Source: Bacteroidetes bacterium ADurb.Bin012
Lineage (GTDB): Bacteria; Bacteroidota; Bacteroidia; Bacteroidales; TTA-H9
Length of the DNA: 59,438 nucleotides
Reading direction: 5' to 3'
Assembly: GCA_002071415.1 (NCBI GenBank)
Contig: MWFC01000007.1
Span: 1-59,438 of the forward strand
The notes under the pieces were generated by a model, which saw nothing but the letters and a program-made list of their open reading frames with translations, did not search any database and was not told where the DNA came from. Shown here piece after piece: positions 25,949 to 35,114 of this stretch (its first letter is position 1; the number at the start of each line of letters is the position of its first letter). The position numbers and the translations under genes are program-made.

Positions 25949-28900
25949 TTATTTGTTGATAACAAATTTTTGAGTGAAGGTTCGACCGTTAGTTTCGATA
26001 ACCAGAATGTAAATTCCATCGGGAAGTTGATCGAGGTTGATCTTTTGCAGAGTTTGTGTGTTTATTTTGAGGTTATCGAGAGCAAAAACTTGCTGTGCGA
26101 AAAGATTGAGTATTCTCATGTTCACGGAGGTGGGTTGTTTAGCATGAAATTCTATAGTGAAGTTTCCCTGGTTGGGATTGGGGTAAATGCTTATACCTAA
26201 GGATGACGCCAGCTCTTCTATACCCGTGCAATCCTTGAAGGTAATGTTGATATTTGCCGAAGCTATGCAACCATCGGAATTATTCACTGTAACCGAAATA
26301 TTCTTAACACCTCCGATGCCAACGCCAGTGCTATCCACAATTATTGCTGGTGTAGTTTCACCTGTGGACCACAAATAAGTCGAGTTTTCATTCGTAGCAT
26401 CCAGCGTAATGACATGGTTGTGGCAAATAGTTGTATCTCCACCAAATAAGACTATTGGCGATGCCTTTACGGATATGGACTGGGAAGCAAAGTTTGAACA
26501 ACCCGTGGTATTATCGGTATATGAATATAGGATTTCGGTTTCGCCTGCTCCTATATTCGAAGGATAGAAGAATCCATTTTCTACGCCATTTCCCGAATAA
26601 ATGCCACCTTCGGGAACTCCACCGGTTAATTCGATGGGATCGGTGTTATCGCATAAGGGAGTAAAAGGAGCAAGTGAAACTTCGGGTAAATCCATAACAG
26701 TAATGGGTTGGGATATAGTAGTAGAACAACCAAATTCATTGGTATAAGTGTATGAAAGTGGATGTTCGCCGGCCCCTGCCGTAGAAGGATTAAAATAATT
26801 CGTATCTACTCCAATGCCTTGCCATAATCCGCCTTCCGGGTTTCCACCAGTAAGTTCGAATGGATCTGTATTGACACAAACAGTCTCGAAAGGTGTGAGC
26901 GTTACAATGGGATAATCGCTAATGGTTAAGGTTACCATGGTAGCTGGTCCTTCACAAGTACCTGCCGATTGAGTCACGTAGTAGTTGAAAGTCCCAATTT
27001 GAGTAATGCCAGTTGGGAAGGTGTTGCCCGAATAAACCTGATTGGTAAGTAAACTATCAGAATACCAGCGTATGTTTTCGCCTTCGGCAATTAAATCAGG
27101 TACTGGCATGGCATAGCAGGCAGAAGTGTCATGAGCAATGGGTGCTGTAGGTTCTGCCCATGCAGTGATGAAATTTTCCAGGGTAGTTGTATGACTTTCG
27201 GTTCCCTTTGTAACCGTGAGAGTAACAGGATATGAGCCTTGAGTAGCATAAACAATGCCTGTAGGGTTCTGCAGTGTCGAAGTAGAGGGTGTACCTCCTT
27301 CGAACGTCCATAACCAGGAGGTGGGATGACCTGATGAAAGATCGGTAAAATCAACCGAAAGGCCTTCGCAGCCAGAAGTTATGTTTGCAGTAAAATTGGC
27401 AAGCAGTTGATCGATAGCTACAGTCATTTCGTGGCGATACCGGAAATAATTCTGTTTGGTTGCGACTAATACTAGTTTTTGGCCAGCGGTTAAGGGAGGC
27501 AAATTGAATACGATAGGAGTAATATTTGCGGTTTGAACGCCAACAATCTGACCGTCGAGGGTGAGAGCAACTTGTGCGCCTGGTGTAGCCTCTACAGTAA
27601 ATGTGGTATTGGTTTGATAAATTACTGAATCATAAGTAATATTGATATGTTGGGGCATTTGGGTATAAAGCACACTCCATGATTCTCCATGGTGATGGAA
27701 GAGGTAGTAAGTAACGGCTTTGTTATTCGTATTATAAGGCCAACTCGATTGACGCAAGAAATATTTGCCAGCAGCATTCCCAAAAGAAGGAAGTACACCA
27801 CGAGGTTCAGGTGTAGATGCATAGCTTGGCATGAAATCAGTCCACCAGTTGTCGTAAACCCCCCAGACATAAGTGTCGTTAACGAAGCTATAAGAGGTTT
27901 CGGAAGGGGCCAAGAGGCCTAATGCACCGGCGTTCAATCCATTCTTGGTATGTCTGTGGAATTTTTCGGCAAAACACTCACTGCCCCAGTTGTATTTTCC
28001 CGTTAGGCAGTTGATGGTCATCACAAAAGTAAGATTGGTGTTGGATAGGGCGTTGATATTGCTGTTGGTGTAGGAAGGTTCACCCCAACCAGTTTCCATG
28101 CCATGGTCCCTATGTTGAATAATAAAGGCCCCATTGTTTATGGCGTTATTGATACCTGTGGCAGATCCACCCGTCCAACCTCCTAACTCCTGTGGTGTAG
28201 CCGGGATATAGCCCTGTCCGTTAGGCCCAAAATAATTGAGTACAGTGTTAGTGTTGGTAGCAGTTGACCACGGGTCGACATTAGGATTTCCCTGATAGAT
28301 TGCATTTTGCCTGACTGGGTTTTTGCCAAGTTTATTTTTGAAAAAGCCTCCGACTACCTCCGAACAAATTTGGAACCAACGTTCTGTCTGCCATCCCAAT
28401 GCAGTGATAGGACGGTTATAAAACGTAGTGTCGGTTGGCGGATTTCGTTCATAGTTCAATACTTTTGTAACCATGACTTGTAGTTCGGTAGTATTACGGG
28501 CAGTGATCCTCGAAAATATAACATCAGGCATCATGTCTCCATCAACATCGGCATAAATGTTATCTGAAACGCAATAGTTGTTGTAAATAGGTGAAATGAT
28601 ACTATTGGTAGCATTAGTGCCATAATCACCTAGCAATAAACAGGCAATTGGTTTTATACTCCAGTTGTTGTAAGCATTGTTGATAAAAGTTTCGATAGCG
28701 GTGGTAGTATTTCCACCAATTTGGGTAAGTGTAAATACTTTAGTAAGAATGCCCTGCTCGGTTCTGAATTTACGAATACTATCTGCCCAGGTTTGAAATT
28801 CGGGACCATCGGGGCAAATGATGATATATTCGCATTCATCATCTTCAGTGGGAGCATAGTAGCTAGCATAACGGGCGGCATAGTCGATATGAGACAAAGA

Positions 28901-29596
28901 GCTATAATTGAGGAGGTTGTCGGATAAAATGGCATCAAAATAGGGGTTGCGATAAGCATTTTCTCCAAATTGAGAATTTCCTCCTTCAAAACGAATTTCT
29001 ACGTCGATGTTCTTATAAACGATAAGTTCTTTAGTAACGGGATTGTATTGAAAAGGAGTGATTCCGAGCAGAACAACATCTACGCCTCTAATTTTTGAAA
29101 CTTCCGATAATTTAATCGGTTGAGCCGGATAGAATGCATTTACGGAATAGATGGCTGGATTTTTTTCATAATGCAATGGACTGTCATCAGATTCCAGAGG
29201 AATACGGGGTGCAGGTCCAACTTCTACATTTTGAAATTTTTCGATTTCTACCGATTTTATATCAAGAACCGGTGTAGCACCTTGTGGAATGGCAATAAAG
29301 CGGCTTTCGCCAGCTAAATTGGGAGCACCTTCGTCGTTGGGCAAAAAGACCCCGCTCAACAATACGCTTTTCATTTGCTCGCCATTAAGTGTAAAATCCT
29401 CTAAATAGAACTCGTTCACTACATATTGAACTTCGACAGCGCTTGATTTGGATTCTTTCAGGTTAAATCCTTGCTTCGTCGATGAATTCTGTAATGTAAT
29501 GGTTTGAGTCTGGGCCAAAACTCCAACGCTTTGCATCAACATAAAGAAGATGAGCGTTGCATAAACTGTAAGGGAGTAGAACTTTGTTTTCATCAT
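25949..29596 (-). CDS. Gingipain-like C25 cysteine peptidase, PKD and SprB-like repeats, T9SS cargo
   Basis: 1215 residues. Signal peptide (about 1-28), then a C25 propeptide-like region (FIAIPQGATPVLDIKS, ITPFQYNPVTKELIVYKNI), and the C25 catalytic domain from about 255 (YIIICPDGPEFQTWAD). Catalytic H498 is in QHRDHGMETGW and C530 in MTINCLTGKYNW, matching the His/Cys pair of gingipains. An Ig-like domain, a PKD domain (about 735-810), two tandem SprB-like repeats (about 905-1085) and a type A sorting domain (ISIYPNPNQGNF to KFVINK) follow. It is an extracellular protease or adhesin-protease. The next C25 gene lies 31 nt upstream, so the two are probably one operon. Confidence 0.9.
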   Translation of the reverse strand: MMKTKFYSLTVYATLIFFMLMQSVGVLAQTQTITLQNSSTKQGFNLKESKSSAVEVQYVVNEFYLEDFTLNGEQMKSVLLSGVFLPNDEGAPNLAGESRFIAIPQGATPVLDIKSVEIEKFQNVEVGPAPRIPLESDDSPLHYEKNPAIYSVNAFYPAQPIKLSEVSKIRGVDVVLLGITPFQYNPVTKELIVYKNIDVEIRFEGGNSQFGENAYRNPYFDAILSDNLLNYSSLSHIDYAARYASYYAPTEDDECEYIIICPDGPEFQTWADSIRKFRTEQGILTKVFTLTQIGGNTTTAIETFINNAYNNWSIKPIACLLLGDYGTNATNSIISPIYNNYCVSDNIYADVDGDMMPDVIFSRITARNTTELQVMVTKVLNYERNPPTDTTFYNRPITALGWQTERWFQICSEVVGGFFKNKLGKNPVRQNAIYQGNPNVDPWSTATNTNTVLNYFGPNGQGYIPATPQELGGWTGGSATGINNAINNGAFIIQHRDHGMETGWGEPSYTNSNINALSNTNLTFVMTINCLTGKYNWGSECFAEKFHRHTKNGLNAGALGLLAPSETSYSFVNDTYVWGVYDNWWTDFMPSYASTPEPRGVLPSFGNAAGKYFLRQSSWPYNTNNKAVTYYLFHHHGESWSVLYTQMPQHINITYDSVIYQTNTTFTVEATPGAQVALTLDGQIVGVQTANITPIVFNLPPLTAGQKLVLVATKQNYFRYRHEMTVAIDQLLANFTANITSGCEGLSVDFTDLSSGHPTSWLWTFEGGTPSTSTLQNPTGIVYATQGSYPVTLTVTKGTESHTTTLENFITAWAEPTAPIAHDTSACYAMPVPDLIAEGENIRWYSDSLLTNQVYSGNTFPTGITQIGTFNYYVTQSAGTCEGPATMVTLTISDYPIVTLTPFETVCVNTDPFELTGGNPEGGLWQGIGVDTNYFNPSTAGAGEHPLSYTYTNEFGCSTTISQPITVMDLPEVSLAPFTPLCDNTDPIELTGGVPEGGIYSGNGVENGFFYPSNIGAGETEILYSYTDNTTGCSNFASQSISVKASPIVLFGGDTTICHNHVITLDATNENSTYLWSTGETTPAIIVDSTGVGIGGVKNISVTVNNSDGCIASANINITFKDCTGIEELASSLGISIYPNPNQGNFTIEFHAKQPTSVNMRILNLFAQQVFALDNLKINTQTLQKINLDQLPDGIYILVIETNGRTFTQKFVINK

Positions 29597-29627
29597 GATA
29601 TAAATAAACTGATTGTTAATACATTAG

Positions 29628-31700
29628 TTATAAGTTGTAAATCAAAATTTTCTTTGTGAGGTGAAAAGAATTCGAATTAATGTGCAGCAAATATAATCCA
29701 TTTTTTACAGTTTGAGTATCCAATTTGATATTTTTCTGATTTCTATTGTCTTTAGTTAGAATAATTCTTCCCGTAAAGTCGATTAATTGGAGTTGAAAAC
29801 TCGACGATTCTTCTGAAGTAATTTCAATGAATTGGTTTACAGGAGAATAGACGATATTGAAATTATTGGAATTGTTTCGGGCATAAGGAATAGAAGTAAG
29901 ATTGCTTGTCCATATTTTCATTGCAGGATCGCCTAAGATATTGCAGTCATAAAAGCACCAGCGAAGTGCACCTTCCTCCCATTGACCAGGGGCATTGACC
30001 CATGGAGCAGTTTTAATACGTGAATATTGGTGGGTAGCACCTATCCGATCGTAACCCTCCGTATAAAGGGCATTGACAAACTCACGGTGAAGATGGAGGG
30101 AGGGGCCTTCGGTTTGGCCTTCGTTAAACCAGCCATATCTCGAATTAAATGCCCCGGCAACTGCAAAATTTTCGATTTTCAGCATTTCTTCTGCAATGCA
30201 GTCGGAATAATCGAATGCTCCACAGATACATCCATGTGTATAAACCAAAGTATAATTATGGTCGATCCCATTCACCTGAGAAAAATTCTGGTTGTTTATA
30301 TCGCTCGAAGAAAGTTTCATGGCATAATCCCAGTTTGCATGGCCAGCATGATGGATAAATGATTTTCCAGTGTTGATCTTTTGCAGTAAATCATATTTCG
30401 ACCAGTAACCTAAATGACTTTCATACAATGAATCTATTTCCTGATATTCAGGTATACCATTAGTGATATAGCCGTTATCTTCATGATATCCAATCAGCTG
30501 TTTCAGGTAATCTTCTCCAAAAGTCAAAGGATTATTGTAAAGCAGTTCGCCAGCCATCAGAGGTTTTTCGAGTTCATTGGGGATAGGGTTCGATTGATAG
30601 CTAATGATTTTATGAAGCATATTCTGAAGTTCGGTGGTAGTACTGAAAGGAAGGCGGGCAACGGCCACCTCTGGCAATAAATCATCTTCTCCTATTTCAC
30701 CCCAAAGGTCGTCTCCATCGTCATTCCAAGTTCCATCCAAGGCTGAATAATAGAGGTCAGAAGGAATATTGTTGTCTTCATAGATTGAAGATGAAAAAAC
30801 CTTACAGTAAAATCCTCTTGCTGGAAAAATCTCTACATCACCTCCCAATAAGACGTATGATATTCCATTTTGCTGGTATTGAGCAATGATGAAATTTCGG
30901 ATTTTTTCCTGATCGTCTTGACCTGCCGTATTGGTCAGAACGTTTTCGAGAGTATCGATTCTCACCGCTATTCCGTTTTGTTCGTAAAGAGAAGCCAATG
31001 GGAAGAAATATTCGGTGAAAGATTCTTTGGTGAGTATTAGCAGGTCGTAAGGGTTGTTCAACTTTTTATCCGAAGCGTATTGATGTATTTCAGAAGCATT
31101 TTGGATCAGGTTTTTCAAATCTTTATCAGAAAATGAGACAGGGTAAAGGTTTTCTAAAGCTTTTCTGGCTTTATGGGTTTCGTGACAAAAGATCTTGACT
31201 TTTGCATGTTGATAGACAATCACTTTTTGCTCTTTTGGAAAATATTCTACTGGAGTCAAAGTGGAAAGAGCAATAGACAAGCCTTTAAAAAAATGAGTGC
31301 TGAGTTTTCCTTGTTTGCTGTTGGGATAGGGTTTTGAAGACGAATAGATTTTTTCGTTTTGGAGCCATTTTGAATTTCCCGCCAAGGAATAAGGCTTTGC
31401 GTGTTGCATAGGAAGGATGGATGAAGCAAGATGAATTTCGAAAGGCTGGGAATATTCCACCTCCATTGAATCGGCTTCATGGGCTGGAGGCAGCAATAAC
31501 TTCACCGCCTGATAGGGAAGTCCGGGTGCACCAGCTTCTCCAGCTATTTGACAACCAGCCAGAAACAAAGATGAATATCCTGAAATATCTTTAATAATGG
31601 GATTATTCCAGGAGTAAGAATGCTCGATTACTTGTGTTTTAGCAACCATCGAGAACATAAGGCATTCGGCCAAGATCAAGTAAAACTTTCTCATAGACAT
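29628..31700 (-). CDS. C25-family cysteine peptidase, shorter form, with C-terminal sorting domain
   Basis: 690 residues. Signal peptide (about 1-22), a propeptide region, and a catalytic domain from about residue 215 (NPYDLLILTKESFTEYFFP). The pair is H454 in HHAGHANWDY and C491 in YTHGCICGAFDY, which aligns with the C-V-N-G-D-F context of gingipain. The C-terminal beta domain (FQLQLIDFTGRIILTK, KNGLYLLHI) is a divergent type A sorting domain. It is not PorU, which is longer and has no sorting signal. It lies upstream of the 1215-residue C25 gene on the same strand. Confidence 0.87.
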   Translation of the reverse strand: MSMRKFYLILAECLMFSMVAKTQVIEHSYSWNNPIIKDISGYSSLFLAGCQIAGEAGAPGLPYQAVKLLLPPAHEADSMEVEYSQPFEIHLASSILPMQHAKPYSLAGNSKWLQNEKIYSSSKPYPNSKQGKLSTHFFKGLSIALSTLTPVEYFPKEQKVIVYQHAKVKIFCHETHKARKALENLYPVSFSDKDLKNLIQNASEIHQYASDKKLNNPYDLLILTKESFTEYFFPLASLYEQNGIAVRIDTLENVLTNTAGQDDQEKIRNFIIAQYQQNGISYVLLGGDVEIFPARGFYCKVFSSSIYEDNNIPSDLYYSALDGTWNDDGDDLWGEIGEDDLLPEVAVARLPFSTTTELQNMLHKIISYQSNPIPNELEKPLMAGELLYNNPLTFGEDYLKQLIGYHEDNGYITNGIPEYQEIDSLYESHLGYWSKYDLLQKINTGKSFIHHAGHANWDYAMKLSSSDINNQNFSQVNGIDHNYTLVYTHGCICGAFDYSDCIAEEMLKIENFAVAGAFNSRYGWFNEGQTEGPSLHLHREFVNALYTEGYDRIGATHQYSRIKTAPWVNAPGQWEEGALRWCFYDCNILGDPAMKIWTSNLTSIPYARNNSNNFNIVYSPVNQFIEITSEESSSFQLQLIDFTGRIILTKDNRNQKNIKLDTQTVKNGLYLLHINSNSFHLTKKILIYNL

Positions 31701-31820
31701 TGGATATAAATAATTACTTGTTTTAATAATTGCTTAAAAATCATTAAAGACACATGCAAAGTTCATAAAATTTTTAAACCCTCAGCATTTAATTGGGAAA
31801 AAGAATGAGTAAATTTCGAT

Positions 31821-31850
31821 CAAAAAAGTTTAGGGGCTCGAAAGGCCCCT
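31821..31850 (-). terminator. Terminator of the 349-residue T9SS cargo gene
   Basis: AGGGGC (31832-31837) pairs with GCCCCT (31845-31850). On the minus strand AAACTTTTTTG follows. Confidence 0.8.
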
Positions 31851-31852
31851 GG

Positions 31853-32902
31853 TTATTGACGTTTTATAAGTTTACCCAAGCGAATCAATTCTTCGCTGTC
31901 GTATAATTTGAAAACGTATAAACCTGTTGGCAAGTCATTTAACTTAATTTTTATCTGTGGCGAAGGAACAACTTCTATTAGCTTTACTATTTTGCCATCC
32001 ATCGAGATGAGTTCGATTCTTGAAATGTTCCGGTCAGATTCGAATATAACGAAATTTTGAACGGGATTTGGGAAATATCGGAATGAGAAATCGGGATAAT
32101 TCCTTGTGTGTAAAGAGGGGTCGACCCTTATCCAGTTCAAATTGACCGGCTGATTGAAGGTATCTAATTCGACAGTTACAAGAGGATAGAGCAGATTATG
32201 CATTTGGAATTCTATGGAATTGTAAACATTGATGCTGCTATCTACCTCGAACCAGGTTCCCATAATATATGCCAATATGGTAGTATTTTCGGTTTTATTG
32301 GTCAGTGTCTTTAAAACCTTAATATCGGCGTAAGGTAGTTTCATGATTCCCCATCCAACGACTTCATGTTTTACGCTGGCCCTAATGTTGATTGCAAGGC
32401 TATCGACAAAATAACCAGAAATGGTATCATTGTAAGGAATTTTGGTCAGGCTTTGCGGATGACTTTCAACGATTGAACCCATCGTATAAGGATAGGTGTA
32501 AATGAGTTCGGGTGTAATATAGATGATAGAAAGTAATAATGCTGTATCCATAGGCATTACAGCTCCTATAATGCCAATTTTATCGGGAGTTCGCGAAAGA
32601 ATGTAATAATTATTATTTTTTTGAAAAACCAGATTTCCTTCAGGATATTGGCCTGCGAAAGGCAGGTTAGCTAAATCTGAGATTTGAATCGGAGTAGAAT
32701 CGGCTGCAATCAAACCCGACAGATCCCAGATTTGATTGGCGCCATTAGGAGAAATATCAGTATTTTCGAGAGTAGTCGGCACGTATTCCCAGGTAGAATA
32801 GGGAATAGGAGGGAAATCGTGGTAAGTAATCGTAATCTGTCCCATTATGAGCCTTGTGCTTAATATAAGGACTAATGACATCAGAAGAATTTTAGTTTTC
32901 AT
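31853..32902 (-). CDS. T9SS-sorted secreted beta-rich protein, function unknown
   Basis: 349 residues. Signal peptide (1-21, ending LIMGQ), a central domain I cannot name, and a type A sorting domain from about 272 (FRYFPNPVQNFVIF, LPTGLYVFKLYD). The central part has QIWDLSGL near residue 57, YPYTMGSIV, and a GWGIMKLPYADIKVLKT block. The protein at 44005-45063 has the same blocks in the same order, so they are paralogues. It has its own promoter (32933-32962) and terminator. Confidence 0.75.
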   Translation of the reverse strand: MKTKILLMSLVLILSTRLIMGQITITYHDFPPIPYSTWEYVPTTLENTDISPNGANQIWDLSGLIAADSTPIQISDLANLPFAGQYPEGNLVFQKNNNYYILSRTPDKIGIIGAVMPMDTALLLSIIYITPELIYTYPYTMGSIVESHPQSLTKIPYNDTISGYFVDSLAINIRASVKHEVVGWGIMKLPYADIKVLKTLTNKTENTTILAYIMGTWFEVDSSINVYNSIEFQMHNLLYPLVTVELDTFNQPVNLNWIRVDPSLHTRNYPDFSFRYFPNPVQNFVIFESDRNISRIELISMDGKIVKLIEVVPSPQIKIKLNDLPTGLYVFKLYDSEELIRLGKLIKRQ

Positions 32903-32932
32903 GGCTGGTTTTGAATTTTAGGAAAGATGATA

Positions 32933-32962
32933 CAAATTTAATCATAAATGAGGCCATTTCAA
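32933..32962 (-). promoter_or_regulatory. Promoter of the 349-residue T9SS cargo gene
   Basis: Minus strand: TTG (complement of 32960-32962), 19 nt, TAAATTTG (complement of 32933-32940). It is 30 nt before the ATG at 32902. Confidence 0.7.
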
Positions 32963-33286
32963 CATATTGTTGGAAAGAAATCGTCATAAATGAATGGAGA
33001 TTTCTCTTGAAATAGAGAATAATTTTCTTCTTTCGAAAGAAATTATAAATTTCTCTTGACAAAGGCCTCGAATTGTTGTAATTTTGCAAACCATTATAAT
33101 CATAATCAATGATTTAAAATTTTTTTGATGATGAGAAAATAATCGATAGCAACCATTTCTTCAGATGATTGAATTTCAGGAAAATTGCTTAAGATTTATC
33201 ACAAAGTCATTTGATAGGAGTTATCATCGAAGAAGAAATCTTTTATCGTAAGAATTCAAACAGATTAATCAATTTTGGAATAACCA

Positions 33287-34336
33287 ATGAAACTTTCGCA
33301 GTTTAAATTTTATTTACCACAAGAGCTCATTGCAAACTACCCTGCCGATGATCCTGATGCAGCGCGAATGATGGTATTGAATCGAAAGACACAGACCATC
33401 GAGCATAAGCAATTCAAAGATGTAATAGATTATTTCGATGAGGGTGATGTTTTTGTGATCAACAACACCAAGGTTTTTCCCGCCAGATTGTATGGCGAGA
33501 AGGAAAAAACGGGAGCAAAGATTGAAGTGTTTTTGTTGAGAGAACTCAATCGTGAGACTCGTCTTTGGGATGTTTTAGTCGATCCGGCTCGAAAAATCAG
33601 GATTGGCAACAAGCTCTATTTTGGTAAAAATGATGAGCTGGTTGCCGAAGTCATCGATAATACTACTTCGAGGGGCCGAACCATAAGATTTTTATACGAT
33701 GGGCCTTACGAAAAGTTCAGAAAGACTCTGATGCAGTTGGGTGAGACACCTTTACCCAAAATTCATCAGCGGCCTGTGGAAACTGAGGATGCAAAACGTT
33801 ATCAAACTATTTATGCAAAGTATGAAGGTGCAGTGGCTGCGCCTACTGCTGGTATGCACTTTACACGCAATCTGATGAAGCGGATGGAAATAAAAGGGAT
33901 ACGTTTTGCCGAGATTACACTTCATACTGGTGTGGGAAATTTCAGAGAGATTGAAGTGGAAGACCTGACCAAGCATAAGATGGATTCGGAAGAGATGTTT
34001 ATCGAAGAAGAAGCAGCTAAGATAATCAATGAAGCCAAATTGTCTCATCGTAAAGTTTGTGCGGTAGGGACTACTTCGCTCAAAGCCCTCGAAACCGCAG
34101 CTACTATCAATGGAAAAATTAAACCTTACCGAGGATGGTCGAACAAATTCATTTTTCCACCTTATGAGTTTTCGGTTCCCGATGCGATGATTTCGAATTT
34201 TCATCTTCCTCTTTCGCCCATGCTGATGGTTGTTTGTGCCTTCGGTGGTTACGACTTTGTTATGAAAGCCTATAAAGAGGCCATCGAAAAGAAGTATAAA
34301 TTTTTTACTTACGGCAATGCTATGTTGATTATTTAA
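33287..34336 (+). CDS. queA: S-adenosylmethionine:tRNA ribosyltransferase-isomerase
   Basis: 349 residues, normal length. It transfers and isomerises the ribosyl part of SAM onto preQ1 at position 34 of tRNA to give epoxyqueuosine. Family motifs: the start [62 protein letters not shown] and [18 protein letters not shown] near the C-terminus (read here as [14 protein letters not shown]). It lies 39 nt before ispD and is probably co-transcribed. Confidence 0.96.
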   Translation: MKLSQFKFYLPQELIANYPADDPDAARMMVLNRKTQTIEHKQFKDVIDYFDEGDVFVINNTKVFPARLYGEKEKTGAKIEVFLLRELNRETRLWDVLVDPARKIRIGNKLYFGKNDELVAEVIDNTTSRGRTIRFLYDGPYEKFRKTLMQLGETPLPKIHQRPVETEDAKRYQTIYAKYEGAVAAPTAGMHFTRNLMKRMEIKGIRFAEITLHTGVGNFREIEVEDLTKHKMDSEEMFIEEEAAKIINEAKLSHRKVCAVGTTSLKALETAATINGKIKPYRGWSNKFIFPPYEFSVPDAMISNFHLPLSPMLMVVCAFGGYDFVMKAYKEAIEKKYKFFTYGNAMLII

Positions 34337-34374
34337 TCTCATTTTCTGAGATTTCCTTCCAGAGTTAAAGATTT

Positions 34375-35070
34375 ATGATGGAAAAATATGCGATCATTGT
34401 TGCAGGGGGTAGTGGCTCGAGAATGAAGTCTGTTACTCCCAAACAATTTGCATTGCTGGCAGGGAAACCAGTCTTGTTGTATAGTATAGAAGCTTTTTTA
34501 AAGGCCTTTGAGGATATCCGTATCGTGATTGTGATTCAACAGGGTATGGAAGCATTCTGGTTTACGATGAAAAAGGAATACCAACTTTCAGAAAGGATTC
34601 TGATAGTTCATGGCGGCACTGAGAGATTTCATTCCGTTAAGAATGGCCTCGAAAAAGTTCCCGATGATGTTTTAGTGGGTATTCATGATGCGGCGCGACC
34701 ACTTATTGACGCAGAACTTATCGGAAAAACTTTTCAAATCGCCGAAAAAAAGAAAAATTGTATACCTGCCATATTTGCTCATGATTCTGTGCGGATTTTG
34801 GATGATGTGGAAATTTCACGTCCAGTTCCTCGTGAAAGGGTTCAATTGATCCAAACGCCTCAGGTGTTTTATTCCACTCCACTTAAAAAGGCTTATCGAA
34901 CTTCTTTTCATGAGCAATTTACCGATGATGCAAGCATCTGGGAATTTGCGGGGAATAAAGTAGAATTTTGCGAAGGGAGCCCATTCAATCTCAAAATAAC
35001 CATTCCTTCTGATTTTGCCTTGGCCGAAGCCTTACTGATGGCCCGCCAAAAGGAAGCTGGTTCTTTCTGA
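34375..35070 (+). CDS. ispD: 2-C-methyl-D-erythritol 4-phosphate cytidylyltransferase
   Basis: 231 residues, third step of the MEP isoprenoid pathway (MEP plus CTP to CDP-ME). Nucleotide-binding IIVAGGSGSRM, substrate site GIHDAARPL, QTPQVFYS, and FTDDASIWE are all present. The start may be either of two adjacent ATGs. The window also has idi and crtB at 53-55 kb, which use the products of this pathway. It is convergent with leuS, with 44 nt between stops and no strong terminator. Confidence 0.95.
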   Translation: MMEKYAIIVAGGSGSRMKSVTPKQFALLAGKPVLLYSIEAFLKAFEDIRIVIVIQQGMEAFWFTMKKEYQLSERILIVHGGTERFHSVKNGLEKVPDDVLVGIHDAARPLIDAELIGKTFQIAEKKKNCIPAIFAHDSVRILDDVEISRPVPRERVQLIQTPQVFYSTPLKKAYRTSFHEQFTDDASIWEFAGNKVEFCEGSPFNLKITIPSDFALAEALLMARQKEAGSF

Positions 35071-35114
35071 TTTGAATTTGTTTCAGAGAAAAGGGCTTGA
35101 AGTTTCGTGCTTTG

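Noticed and set aside
29628..31700. PorU, the T9SS sortase
   Set aside because: Same C25 peptidase family, but it is shorter than PorU and ends in a cargo-type sorting domain.
25949..32902. Secreted-protein block as a genomic island
   Set aside because: No integrase, tRNA insertion scar or direct repeats; base composition by eye is like the rest.
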